Source: SAR202 cluster bacterium (lineage in GTDB: Bacteria; Chloroflexota; Dehalococcoidia; Lucifugimonadales; UBA3495). From it: 64,000 nucleotides of DNA. The stretch is from the NCBI GenBank assembly GCA_013204585.1, contig JABMNL010000043.1, positions 1-64,000 of the forward strand, in the 5' to 3' direction. Shown in pieces: positions 33,401 to 41,136 of the stretch (the stretch's first letter is position 1; every line of letters begins with the position of its first letter). The notes beneath the pieces are model-generated. The model was not told the origin of the DNA. It did not search any database and saw nothing but the letters and a program-made list of their open reading frames with translations. The position numbers were made by a program, and so were the translations under genes.

Positions 33401-35950
33401 GTCCATTAAGACTGGCCCATATTCATTCTTCAAGGCGGCAATTGCCGAACCCGACTCAACCAGACTCCTGATATCGTCTGGGCGCTCGGACCAGAGTTGG
33501 CTTTTTACTTCCACTCCCGCCAACTCCGGCGCTTCCGCTGCCCTACGCGCCGCCGCCACCAACCGGTCCGTTTCAGCCAAGTTGGCGGGGGTGCCGAGCC
33601 ACATTATCTGGACCAACATCTCGACCCGTTCCACCAACGTGCCAAGGACTATTTGATAGTCTTCCAAATAGGAACGGAGAGCCTCTTGGGCTTCCGGTAG
33701 TAACTCCCTAATTCCAGAACCCCAAAACGGGTGCTGCTTGGGTGGCCCCATGGCCGTCAATCTGGCCTGCAGTTCATCTACCGCGCCGCGTCTGCGCCGA
33801 TACTCGGCCTGAGACCATTCGCTCATGGATTCGATTGAGACCCGAGAGACCTGTTGAACTTCACCGTCGGACAGGGCCAGCAGTTCGCCTGCGGCCTGGA
33901 AAGGGGTAACCCCAGATTCTCCCACCGGGCGATTGATGGCGTCGCAGTAACCGTTCAACCGCTCCCGCAACCGAGTGAGTTCGGTTACATCTTCTTTGGC
34001 GGGGCCGGTGCGAGGACGACCCAAGTCCAGGGTTCGGGCCAGTTCGTCCAGCACCACTTTCTTGCCGGTCTTATGACTGTGCAGTTCCAGACAGGCATCG
34101 CCCAGCCCGACGTTGTCCAACCGACGTTTCACAACTTCCAGCGCCGCCATTTTCTCGGACACAAACAATACGGTACGGTTGTTGCCGACTGCTTCAGCAA
34201 TCATGTTGGTGATGGTCTGGGACTTCCCGGTTCCGGGCGGACCTTGGACCACCAAATTCAGTCCCTGATTCACGTCCAACAGGGTCAGGGTCTGGGAGCC
34301 ATCGGCGTCAACCACATGGTAGGAGTCACCAGCCGCCAAGACCGAATCCAGGTGGTCGTCGCCGCTAATTAGAGACGGCGGTTCATCGAAACCGTCCTCC
34401 AAAAGCGCCCCGATGATGGGATGCTCGGCGGGGGAAGAATCGTCGGGCCAGTTCTCCGGGTTCAAGTCCCGGTACATCAAGAACTTGCTGAAAGAGAAGA
34501 ACCCCAGCGCAACCTGCTCACGGTCCACGGTCCAGCCGCCCAATCCGCTGACTGCTTCAGCTATCGAGTCGAAATACGTTCCGATATCCAAGCCGTCCGT
34601 ATCCGGCAATTCCGGCAAAGCGACCCCAAAATCCAGGCGCAGCTTTTCCCGAAGCGAGACATTGGATTCCGGGTCGTCTCCAGTGTGGCGCAACCGGAAC
34701 CGTCCCTTGATATTGGGCCGTTCCAGACTGACTGGCAGCAGCACCAGAGGGGCCAATCGGGATTCTGGGGCGGCACCATTGTCTTGCCACCGCAACATGC
34801 CCAGCGCTAGAAAGAGGGTGTTCACCCCCTGCTCTTGAATGAAGGAGTTGGCCAGTCGGTAGGTGGACAGCAGGCGTCGGTCCAACTCCGCGCCCGGATG
34901 CACTGTCTGTAGGCGTAGGTCTCGCCGCCGCTCCTCTACGGAATCGCCGGTATCAGATTCCGGGACGAGCACTGCCGCCCGGTCTTCCTCAACCAGCTTG
35001 GTGACGATGTCTTGCGGAACGTTGCCCTGTAGCTCCACGCCCCGAGAGCGCAGCAGCCGATAGTTGAGCAGCGGGTTCCGCATGCCCAAGTCCAGCAGGT
35101 TCCTACGTGCCGACTCCAACTTCGCCTGAATCACGCTGGAGTGACTTCGGTTGGAGGCCGCCATTTGCTCCAATGATTGGAGTAGAGGTAGCAGTGCTTC
35201 GGGAGACTGGCCCGCTTCCAGATAGTCCAATAGGCCGGAGGGAACTGCTCCGCTGGCAATTTCGCCTCGAAGATCCCTAAACCACCCAGCTAAAGCCGCC
35301 AACTCCGGCCAGATATATGGGCCGGTGATGCGGCTTTCGCTAAACAGCAAAACACCCAGCGCCAGGTGGCGGGTAACAACCCGTCCGTACGACTGGGAGT
35401 CCAAAATTGCGTCCAGTATTGCCAGTTGGTCAGCTAAATCGGAGGGCGGCGAGGAAACGCACATCTCGGCGAGGGCGTTTTTGGCCTGTCGATACCGGCC
35501 CGATATCAGTCTGGCACGGCGGCCACCCGTCTCGGACAGTGTTTCTCTGGTTTGAACCACGTCTTGGTCCCACGCTTCGGGCATCAGGACCAGGTCAAGT
35601 TTTTCGTGAACCCGTGCCAAAGCCGTTCCGGCAGCTAGAAGCTCGTCCAGAACACCCTGGTGGCCGTCCCATTCCGGGGCTTTGAGGTTAACGCCAGTTA
35701 AGTCAGGGGCGTCGAGGGCGCGGCGGGCCGCCACGATGAGCGCTTCCCGCTGGGCCTGGCCCCTTGGTCCGGGCAACCCCATGGCCTTGGCAAGTTCGCT
35801 GGCAGTGTCCTCCAGGCTCCGAAGTGTCTGCCGGAGGGAGCCGCCTTGGGGGCCATGCTGGTCATTTGATTCGATGCCCGAATCTCCGGACTCCTGCCCC
35901 ATTTCTGGGACTGGCTCCGATATTGGGTTTTGGGCTCCGTCTGTGGACAT
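30488..35950 (-). CDS. Giant DUF4011-SF1 helicase-nuclease-DUF3320 protein, possibly an Hhe-like phage defence protein
   Basis: An 1820-residue protein. Order: variable module A (about 72-247); DUF4011 start LLDLGMRNPLLNYR (286-299); Walker A GPPGTGKS (570-577); module B, a diverged copy of module A (about 798-973), inserted in the helicase; Walker B DEAS (1203-1206); motif III GDSQQLPPT (1227-1235); QGDERDVM (1405-1412); motif VI LNVLITRAR (1442-1450); a Vsr/DUF559-like nuclease domain around 1500-1590 with IECDG at 1546-1550; then DUF3320 (about 1650-1720). Superfamily 1 DNA/RNA helicases of this make-up with a C-terminal nuclease include a known single-gene anti-phage family. No other defence or mobile genes are adjacent. 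Its 3' end overlaps the convergent ASST-like gene by 4 bases. Confidence 0.88.
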   Translation of the reverse strand: MSTDGAQNPISEPVPEMGQESGDSGIESNDQHGPQGGSLRQTLRSLEDTASELAKAMGLPGPRGQAQREALIVAARRALDAPDLTGVNLKAPEWDGHQGVLDELLAAGTALARVHEKLDLVLMPEAWDQDVVQTRETLSETGGRRARLISGRYRQAKNALAEMCVSSPPSDLADQLAILDAILDSQSYGRVVTRHLALGVLLFSESRITGPYIWPELAALAGWFRDLRGEIASGAVPSGLLDYLEAGQSPEALLPLLQSLEQMAASNRSHSSVIQAKLESARRNLLDLGMRNPLLNYRLLRSRGVELQGNVPQDIVTKLVEEDRAAVLVPESDTGDSVEERRRDLRLQTVHPGAELDRRLLSTYRLANSFIQEQGVNTLFLALGMLRWQDNGAAPESRLAPLVLLPVSLERPNIKGRFRLRHTGDDPESNVSLREKLRLDFGVALPELPDTDGLDIGTYFDSIAEAVSGLGGWTVDREQVALGFFSFSKFLMYRDLNPENWPDDSSPAEHPIIGALLEDGFDEPPSLISGDDHLDSVLAAGDSYHVVDADGSQTLTLLDVNQGLNLVVQGPPGTGKSQTITNMIAEAVGNNRTVLFVSEKMAALEVVKRRLDNVGLGDACLELHSHKTGKKVVLDELARTLDLGRPRTGPAKEDVTELTRLRERLNGYCDAINRPVGESGVTPFQAAGELLALSDGEVQQVSRVSIESMSEWSQAEYRRRRGAVDELQARLTAMGPPKQHPFWGSGIRELLPEAQEALRSYLEDYQIVLGTLVERVEMLVQIMWLGTPANLAETDRLVAAARRAAEAPELAGVEVKSQLWSERPDDIRSLVESGSAIAALKNEYGPVLMDNAWEQDLSADRLVLETLGAKPWRLFLSEYRRTKERLAEFCVAGGSKGAKELLAMVGAVQSCQRYDSVFERDGRFGLELFGSRWQGRDSDWPKLTELTKWLLELHKDISSGDISPGLLDYLSWGPVSTQLSELAMRIDYAAADVRLAASDVSYGLDLDVPRRFERPGALVDQPLEQQQELATACLERMESVHDVVRLNLQGAACQAEGLQSLMEVAYQWTGGENALADAYDRAWHEGLWERALKERSELSSFDGAAHQQVRESFQQLDRRVLVHNRARLAQAHWERMPRQQGGGQLAVLRRQFEIRRRHLPIRQLLERAGNPIQAIKPVFMMSPLSIAAYLSAGGIKFDLVVFDEASQVKPVDALGAVMRGGQVVVVGDSQQLPPTPFFETVGQVDEYSEDEATSDIESILGLFAAQNAPSRMLRWHYRSRHESLIAVSNHEFYGDELVLFPSPDAARERTGLVYRHLPDTVYGRGTTGTNPREADAVARAVLEHARTRPELSLGVAAFSMAQTRAIQDRLDELRRDNSAENSFGESFFAAHPDEPFFVKNLETVQGDERDVMLVSIGYGRAEDGRVDLNFGPLNRDGGERRLNVLITRARLRCEVFTNMTEGDIDPERTQSQGVRSLRTFLAFARTGVLDTVIGEEAGLVTRFQKSLAGAIAGKGYLVAESPGWGTDTIDLAVSDPEQPGRYLLGIECDGPSYDSARSARDRDRLRPQVLEGLGWRLHRAWSPDWANNPQRELERVLAAIKLPDAPVPTVILEPKPEPIETIVRDAEPVPAVVAQVTKYQSAQLAGQLVSADLATTPILSLAIWAAEVVEKESPVHVTEVTRRILEEAGVTRPGKRVQAVLDEAVGQLVESGRVSRRGDFLWQADMETAPVRDRSGLPAASRKLEMVSNEELAEAVCVVVGQSYGIAKDQAPAAASKLLGYSRTTEAMKTRFDGVVGQLLTAGRLEDEAGHLVLTALPEA

Positions 35951-36038
35951 ATCACCACGTTAGCACACCCCCTTTTTGTGGGCCAGATGTTTGTTTCACC
36001 AGCTGAGAGCGGTTGATTGGTCTGGCTAGCTAAACGCC

Positions 36039-36452
36039 ATGATATACTCGCAAAAATTACGAATGAATTACGCGGCGTCAGGCATGTCCGCCTGCGCCCA
36101 TCATAGGCAGGACAACGTGGACGCATTCGACATGCCGCAGATAGAGGAGGCCCACGCTCAGAACGGGGAACTTTACCACGAGTTTTTCCGGGCCAGCCGA
36201 CTTAGCGTCGGCCTATACGTCTTGGCGGCTGGCGCACCCGACCCGCAATCGCCCCACACTGAAGACGAGATTTACTACATCGTGTCTGGGTCGGCAATTG
36301 TTCAAGTCGCCGGAGAAGACCGGCCCGTGAGCGCGGGGGCGGTCATTTACGTTGACGCCCATGTCGACCACCGGTTCCACTCCATCACCGAAGAACTCAA
36401 GGTCATCGTGGTCTTTGCGCCGCCGCGCCGGTCGCTGGCGGGCCAGAGCTAG
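36039..36452 (+). CDS. Cupin-domain protein
   Basis: A 137-residue protein with one small beta-barrel cupin domain (about 45-128). Cupin motif 1 is represented by PHTEDEIYYIVSGSA, with His and Glu as metal ligands, and motif 2 by VDAHVDHRFHSI. The enzyme activity, if any, is unknown. The ATG at 36039 is used, though an in-frame ATG at 36063 could be the true start. It is 11 bases before the luciferase-like monooxygenase and probably in one operon. Confidence 0.85.
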   Translation: MIYSQKLRMNYAASGMSACAHHRQDNVDAFDMPQIEEAHAQNGELYHEFFRASRLSVGLYVLAAGAPDPQSPHTEDEIYYIVSGSAIVQVAGEDRPVSAGAVIYVDAHVDHRFHSITEELKVIVVFAPPRRSLAGQS

Positions 36453-36463
36453 GAGCGAATACA

Positions 36464-37585
36464 GTGGCAGACGTAGAAATAATGGGCATGATTGGCGTTA
36501 ACCGGGAGCGCGATTCATCCCGTGGGGTCACCGTCAGCCTCTTTGGTGGCGGTATCAATCCTGCTGATGAAATACCCGCCGGGATTGACCCGGAGTACAT
36601 CGCCGAGTTCTCCCTAGCCCACGAGGCCAGCGGCTTCGACAAGGTGCTAATCGGGTATTCCTCAGCCACCGCCGAGGGTTTTGGCGTGGCCAGTTATGCC
36701 GCCTCCCGTACCAGCAAATTGGGGTATCTCATTGCCCACCGGCCTGGATTCGTGGCTCCCACTCTGCTCGCCCGCCAAGCCGCCACCCTCGACCAACTCA
36801 CCGGAGGCCGCATTGCCCTCCACATCATCAGCGGCGGCAGCGACATCGAACAACGCCGCGACGGCGACTGGGCCGACCACGACGCCCGCTATCGACGCTC
36901 CGACGAGTTTATGGAAATCCTGCGCCGGGTCTGGACCGAGAACGTGCCCTTCGACTACGACGGGGAGTTCTATCGGTTCGAACAGAACCTAAGCGAAGTA
37001 CGGACTTTCCAAAAGCCCCATGTACCCCTCTATTTCGGCGGGGCATCGGACGTGGCCAAGGAAGTAGGGGCAAAACGGGCCGATGTCTACGCCCTTTGGG
37101 GTGAGCCATTGGAGTCGATTAAAGAGCAAGTCGCCGACATCCGGGAACGGGCCGCCAAGTATAACCGCACCATACGGTTTAGCGTCTCGGTCAGACCGAT
37201 TCTAGGCGACACGGAAGGCGAAGCCTGGGAACGTGCCAAGGGGATATTAGAAAGGGTTAAATCGTCGGTGGGCGACACCATCGGCCCGGCGAAACCGGCC
37301 CGGCTGCAATCTGAGGGCGCTCGTCGGCTATTGGACTTCGCCGCCATGGGCGATGTGCACGACCAACGCCTGTGGATGCCCATTGCCGCCGCCACCGGGG
37401 CCGCCGGCAGCACCACCGCCCTGGTGGGCACTGCGGAGCAGGTTGCCGAGTCTTTGCTGGCCTACCACGATGCCGGGGCCTCAGCATTCATCATCCGTGG
37501 CTTCGACCCGCTACAAGACACCATCGATTGGGGCAAAGAATTGATTCCCATGGTCCGCGAGGGTGTGGCTGCACGGTCTACCTAA
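36464..37585 (+). CDS. LLM-class flavin-dependent oxidoreductase (alkanesulfonate monooxygenase/SsuD-like)
   Basis: A 373-residue bacterial-luciferase-like TIM-barrel flavin monooxygenase. Family segments are VASYAASRTSKLGYLIAHRP (in part), ARQAATLDQLTGGRIALHIISGG, RRSDEFMEILRRVW and YFGGASDVAKEVGAKRADVY (in part). The length and RIALHIISGGSD match the SsuD/dimethylsulfone monooxygenase subgroup that uses FMNH2 and O2 to cleave C-S bonds. Substrate unproven. GTG start; co-transcribed with the cupin. It ends 7 bases before the convergent nucleoside hydrolase. Confidence 0.9.
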   Translation: MADVEIMGMIGVNRERDSSRGVTVSLFGGGINPADEIPAGIDPEYIAEFSLAHEASGFDKVLIGYSSATAEGFGVASYAASRTSKLGYLIAHRPGFVAPTLLARQAATLDQLTGGRIALHIISGGSDIEQRRDGDWADHDARYRRSDEFMEILRRVWTENVPFDYDGEFYRFEQNLSEVRTFQKPHVPLYFGGASDVAKEVGAKRADVYALWGEPLESIKEQVADIRERAAKYNRTIRFSVSVRPILGDTEGEAWERAKGILERVKSSVGDTIGPAKPARLQSEGARRLLDFAAMGDVHDQRLWMPIAAATGAAGSTTALVGTAEQVAESLLAYHDAGASAFIIRGFDPLQDTIDWGKELIPMVREGVAARST

Positions 37586-37592
37586 GCGGCCA

Positions 37593-38513
37593 TTAATCAG
37601 GCAGCCCTTCTATCTCCAGCAAGCCCTCTAGCAGCCTAAAGAACCGTGCCGCGTTCACTTCTTGGAGCAGGGTGATGGTACCCGGCCAGCCAGTGTCGGA
37701 AGTTTCTCCCCAGGACCAATTCTCTTCAATTCCCACATCCAGATCCACTTTAACCACCGAGGCAATAACCGGGTCTAAGGTTATCGCCATGGCCAACGGG
37801 TCATAGAATTCAAAACTCTGCCTACTGGACTCTCGTTTGAACCATCCTTGTAGCAACTTCAAAGTGAGCTTGCCTAGCGGGTGCTCCGAATGCAGTCCCA
37901 GAGCTTGTTCACGGCTAATAGCCACCTGACGACAAGCAGCCAGGTCAACCAACGTAACCGGCAGGCGGCTGGAAAGAATGATCTCTGCTGCCACCGGGTC
38001 GCTGTAAAAATTGAACTCCGCCTTGGGTGTAACGTTGCCGGGAGTGTCCACCGCGCCGCCCATAATCACGATATTCTTGGCCTGCTCCAAGGCAATTGGT
38101 CGCTCCCACAGCAGACTGGCCACGTTGGTCAGCGGACCCAAGGCCAAAAGGATCGTCTCACCTAAATCGAAGGTGAGTTGGTCGTATAAAAACTGGACCG
38201 CCCCTTCCGCAACGGGCGTTGCGACCGGCTCAGGCAGGCGACAGGATAGTCCACCGGGGCCGTGGAATTGGGGCGAATAGGCGTACTTGCCGCGCAGCGG
38301 CTTGGAAGCGCCTTTGGCCACCGGGATGTCGCTCCGTCCGGCGGCTTGGAGCAGCGCCAGGGCATTGCGGGTGGCCCGGGCCAATGGGACGTTTCCCCCC
38401 ACGGTAGTTAGCCCAACAATTTCGACATCTGGCGAGGCCAAAGCCATCAGAATGGCGACGGCGTCATCTACACCGGGATCGGTATCGATTACTAATCTAG
38501 CCGGTACAAACAT
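37593..38513 (-). CDS. Nucleoside hydrolase (IunH/Rih type)
   Basis: A 306-residue N-ribohydrolase. The calcium-binding signature is VIDTDPGVDDA at 8-18; a second conserved region is ILALGPLTN with NIVIMGGA, and FNFYSDPVAAE and FYDPLAMAI are further family features. These enzymes split nucleosides into base and ribose. It is the last gene of the minus-strand run starting with the hopanoid genes, 34 bases behind the SDR epimerase. A role on hopanoid adenosine or ribose intermediates would be speculative. Confidence 0.92.
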   Translation of the reverse strand: MFVPARLVIDTDPGVDDAVAILMALASPDVEIVGLTTVGGNVPLARATRNALALLQAAGRSDIPVAKGASKPLRGKYAYSPQFHGPGGLSCRLPEPVATPVAEGAVQFLYDQLTFDLGETILLALGPLTNVASLLWERPIALEQAKNIVIMGGAVDTPGNVTPKAEFNFYSDPVAAEIILSSRLPVTLVDLAACRQVAISREQALGLHSEHPLGKLTLKLLQGWFKRESSRQSFEFYDPLAMAITLDPVIASVVKVDLDVGIEENWSWGETSDTGWPGTITLLQEVNAARFFRLLEGLLEIEGLPD

Positions 38514-38547
38514 CGGTTTCTATGCCAATTTGACAAAGCGTTTAATT

Positions 38548-39528
38548 TTAATGGGACACAGTGTCTTTGTAGAGATAGGTCGAGTTGGCGAAAGCGGTAA
38601 GGGCTTCCAGAGCTGTGTGCCAGAACCGGTATCCAGTGGCCTTGTGTAGCTTGCCAGTGCTCATCACGATGGGCCAACGCGCTAGGTCGAGACCGCTGGC
38701 GGTGGCATCCCGTTGTACATGGAGTTGCCAGGACAACTGGGCCACAGGGTAGGCGAGAAAGGACGGCAGGTTGATTAATCTGCTCTTGATAATTTGAGCC
38801 ATCTCCCGGTAGTAGACGACCCCGTCACCCGCAACATTATACGTCCCAGGAATCTCCCGTTGAATGATGATGGCCATAACCCTGGCTAGGTCGTCGTCAT
38901 AGACGAACTGCAATGGCGGGTTGTTTTCCGCTACGCCCAACATCCAGGGATTAAAGAAGGCTCTCGTAATGAAATTATCGGCCCCGTGGCCCAGGACGAT
39001 ACACGACCTTAGGACCGTTACCTTAACGTCTTCTTGGGCCCGACCAAACTCCTCCAGTGCCAACTCGCATAGCTGTTTGTCGTAGCCGTAGGGAAAATCA
39101 GAAGAGGACCGCATCTGCGCGTCGTCGGTGATTGGCACTGGGTTGTCGCTGTGCGCGCCATAAACTGTGTGAGAGCTGACGTATACCAGGTGCCGGATTC
39201 TCGCCCTCGCGCAGGAAGCCATCACGGAACGAAGGGTGTTCAGGTTCTCCTGGCGAATTGCATCCACCTCCCGGCGGTTGGCCCCCCGGCGTGGGTTAAA
39301 CGCCAAATGCACCAAGGTAGTGGCGTCATGGTCGTTCAACTCATCCTCGATGGATTCAGAAACGTTTTTGCGGTAGACCGCTATATTGTGGAAGGGAACG
39401 GGCGGCGGGTTTACGTCAAAGGCCACCAATTTCCGGATACCCGGTTCCTGTTCCAACCGCTCCAGAAGTTTGGTGCCAATGTAACCGGACGCTCCGGTGA
39501 CCGCCACTACCTTTCCCTGTTGGGCCAT
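38548..39528 (-). CDS. NAD(P)-dependent epimerase/reductase, extended SDR family
   Basis: A 326-residue protein with the dinucleotide-binding motif GASGYIG near residue 15 and the catalytic YxxxK as YGYDK (about 148-152) preceded by VYVSSHTVYG. The substrate-binding C-terminal region is weakly conserved. The start has AGGA at good spacing. It is located between the squalene/phytoene synthase and the nucleoside hydrolase, so it could act on the hopanoid side chain, but sequence does not decide. Confidence 0.87.
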   Translation of the reverse strand: MAQQGKVVAVTGASGYIGTKLLERLEQEPGIRKLVAFDVNPPPVPFHNIAVYRKNVSESIEDELNDHDATTLVHLAFNPRRGANRREVDAIRQENLNTLRSVMASCARARIRHLVYVSSHTVYGAHSDNPVPITDDAQMRSSSDFPYGYDKQLCELALEEFGRAQEDVKVTVLRSCIVLGHGADNFITRAFFNPWMLGVAENNPPLQFVYDDDLARVMAIIIQREIPGTYNVAGDGVVYYREMAQIIKSRLINLPSFLAYPVAQLSWQLHVQRDATASGLDLARWPIVMSTGKLHKATGYRFWHTALEALTAFANSTYLYKDTVSH

Positions 39529-39574
39529 CCTATCCTGCCGTTAATCCAGGTAAATAAATAATCTAGAGTAGAGG

Positions 39575-40459
39575 TTACCGGAGGGGAGAAGTGAGGGGCA
39601 ACATACTGCCCAACCAGGTCTGGGCCGTTATCCGAATCTTTTCGGCTTTACTGAGCGAAACTCTGTACTCTAATACGTCGTAGTCCAACGCCTCAATTCG
39701 ATTGAGCACTTTGGAGTACAAAGCTCCCAGCACCGCCGGACAAGCCCGCGAACGACGAGACAGATACGGCAACAGCTTGAATCCCCGGTCAAAGTATTCC
39801 CGGGCACGCTGCGACTGGAAGGCCATCAGGTCCAAAAACGCCTGGTTGCGAACGCCATTTCTAAGGTCTTCTTCGGAATAGCCAAACCTGGCCATCTCAT
39901 CTTGGGGCAGATAGACCCGCCCCATATCCAAGTCCTCTTTCACGTCACGGATGATGTTGGTCAACTGCATCGCTAGGCCCAAGTCCACGGCGTACCCCTT
40001 AGCGTCGTCATCCTCGTAGCCAAAGATTTGGAGGCAAATAAGCCCAACCACCGAGGCCACCCGATAACAGTATTCCCGCAGTTCGTCAAAGTTTTGGAAC
40101 CGGTTTTTGACCAAGTCGCTCTCGACGCCCAGGATGACCTCCCGGAAGTAGTCCTGGGGAATATCGTATTGCTTGGCAACGTCGGCCAAAGCCATGGCAA
40201 CATGGGTGGAAGCGTTGCCAGAATAGGTGTCGTCCAAATCGGACTGAAGCACTGCGAGAGCCTTCAATTTTGCGTCGGTCGAAGTTTCTTCATCCACCGA
40301 ATCGTCGCAGTGGCGGCAGAAGGCGTATGCGGCGTAAATGGCGCGGCGTTTGGCGGCGGGGAGGGTCAGAAAGGCGTAGTAGAAATTCTTGGCTTCGCGC
40401 CGGGTGATGACCCGGCAAGCCTCGTACGCCAATTCCAAATTGATGGTGGGATTCTGCAT
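39575..40459 (-). CDS. Squalene/phytoene synthase family protein (HpnD/HpnC-like)
   Basis: A 294-residue trans-isoprenyl diphosphate condensing enzyme. The first Asp-rich motif lies in FCRHCDDSVDE (around 48-58) and the second in NIIRDVKEDLDMGRVYLP, as in presqualene diphosphate synthases. It condenses two farnesyl diphosphates, supplying squalene or its precursor for the cyclase encoded nearby. An open frame continues to 40708, but its first 83 codons have no family similarity; the ATG at 40459 begins the true domain. Only one such synthase is present instead of the usual hpnC-hpnD-hpnE set. Confidence 0.88.
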   Translation of the reverse strand: MQNPTINLELAYEACRVITRREAKNFYYAFLTLPAAKRRAIYAAYAFCRHCDDSVDEETSTDAKLKALAVLQSDLDDTYSGNASTHVAMALADVAKQYDIPQDYFREVILGVESDLVKNRFQNFDELREYCYRVASVVGLICLQIFGYEDDDAKGYAVDLGLAMQLTNIIRDVKEDLDMGRVYLPQDEMARFGYSEEDLRNGVRNQAFLDLMAFQSQRAREYFDRGFKLLPYLSRRSRACPAVLGALYSKVLNRIEALDYDVLEYRVSLSKAEKIRITAQTWLGSMLPLTSPLR

Positions 40460-40607
40460 TGAATCAACCGAGGGAATCGCGGTTCTAATAGAGCAGGCCG
40501 AAGGAGTATCAGCTAGTCCGATAAGTATAATACAGAAGGCGGCCAGTCGGGGGAGAACTGGCCGGACAGGGCCCGGCCCAAATATGGGCCAGAACGTTTC
40601 GTCGCTG

Positions 40608-41051
40608 TTATTCGCCGACCACCTGGACCATAACTTCCCTCGGACGGGCATGGTCCAACTCAATGAAAAAGATGCTCTGGTAGGTGCCAAACTGCATCTC
40701 GCCGCCAATCACCGGCACGGTCTCGCTGGTGCCCAAGAGCAGGTGTTGCAGATGTGCGTGGCCGTTGGGTGACTCGTTTTCCGTCATGTTGACGGTACGA
40801 ATTTCAAAGTCGTTGTGCTTATAACCGTTGTCACGGGGAGAAATCTTCTCCAAGAAGATGGCCATATCTTCCAGCAGCAGCGGCTCGTTTTCGTTAATCT
40901 TGACTGCTGCGGTCGTGTGCTTGGAATACACAACGGCGAACCCATCTGAGATTTTGGATTCAGCGACACACTTGGCCACCCAGTCGGTAATGTCGATGAA
41001 CTCCGGCGCACATTTGGTCTCTACCCGCTTGCAAAAGGACTTGCTAATCAT
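40608..41051 (-). CDS. YjbQ family protein (secondary thiamine-phosphate synthase enzyme family)
   Basis: A 147-residue protein of the UPF0047/YjbQ family, compact beta-barrel trimers with weak thiamine-phosphate synthase activity and unclear main role. Conserved features are YSKHTTAAVKINENEPLLLEDM (in part), RDNGYKHND, NGHAHLQHLLLG and GTYQSIFFIELD. I start at 41051 because AAGGGGG lies 8 bases upstream; an ATG at 41081 would add 10 residues. It is placed inside the hopanoid gene run, between the cyclase and the squalene/phytoene synthase. Confidence 0.92.
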   Translation of the reverse strand: MISKSFCKRVETKCAPEFIDITDWVAKCVAESKISDGFAVVYSKHTTAAVKINENEPLLLEDMAIFLEKISPRDNGYKHNDFEIRTVNMTENESPNGHAHLQHLLLGTSETVPVIGGEMQFGTYQSIFFIELDHARPREVMVQVVGE

Positions 41052-41136
41052 AGTGCTGCCCCCTTCCTTGTTAAACACCAATCTACTTTTTTATTTAGGT
41101 TAAGGTTCCTTAAGATTCGTCCCTGCTTTTGCATTC

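Noticed and set aside
32108-35963. Many plus-strand frames opposite the giant helicase
   Set aside because: Antisense shadows; the minus-strand frame has clear helicase and nuclease motifs throughout.
40460-40708. N-terminal extension of the squalene/phytoene synthase frame
   Set aside because: The 83 extra residues have no family similarity; ATG 40459 starts the domain.
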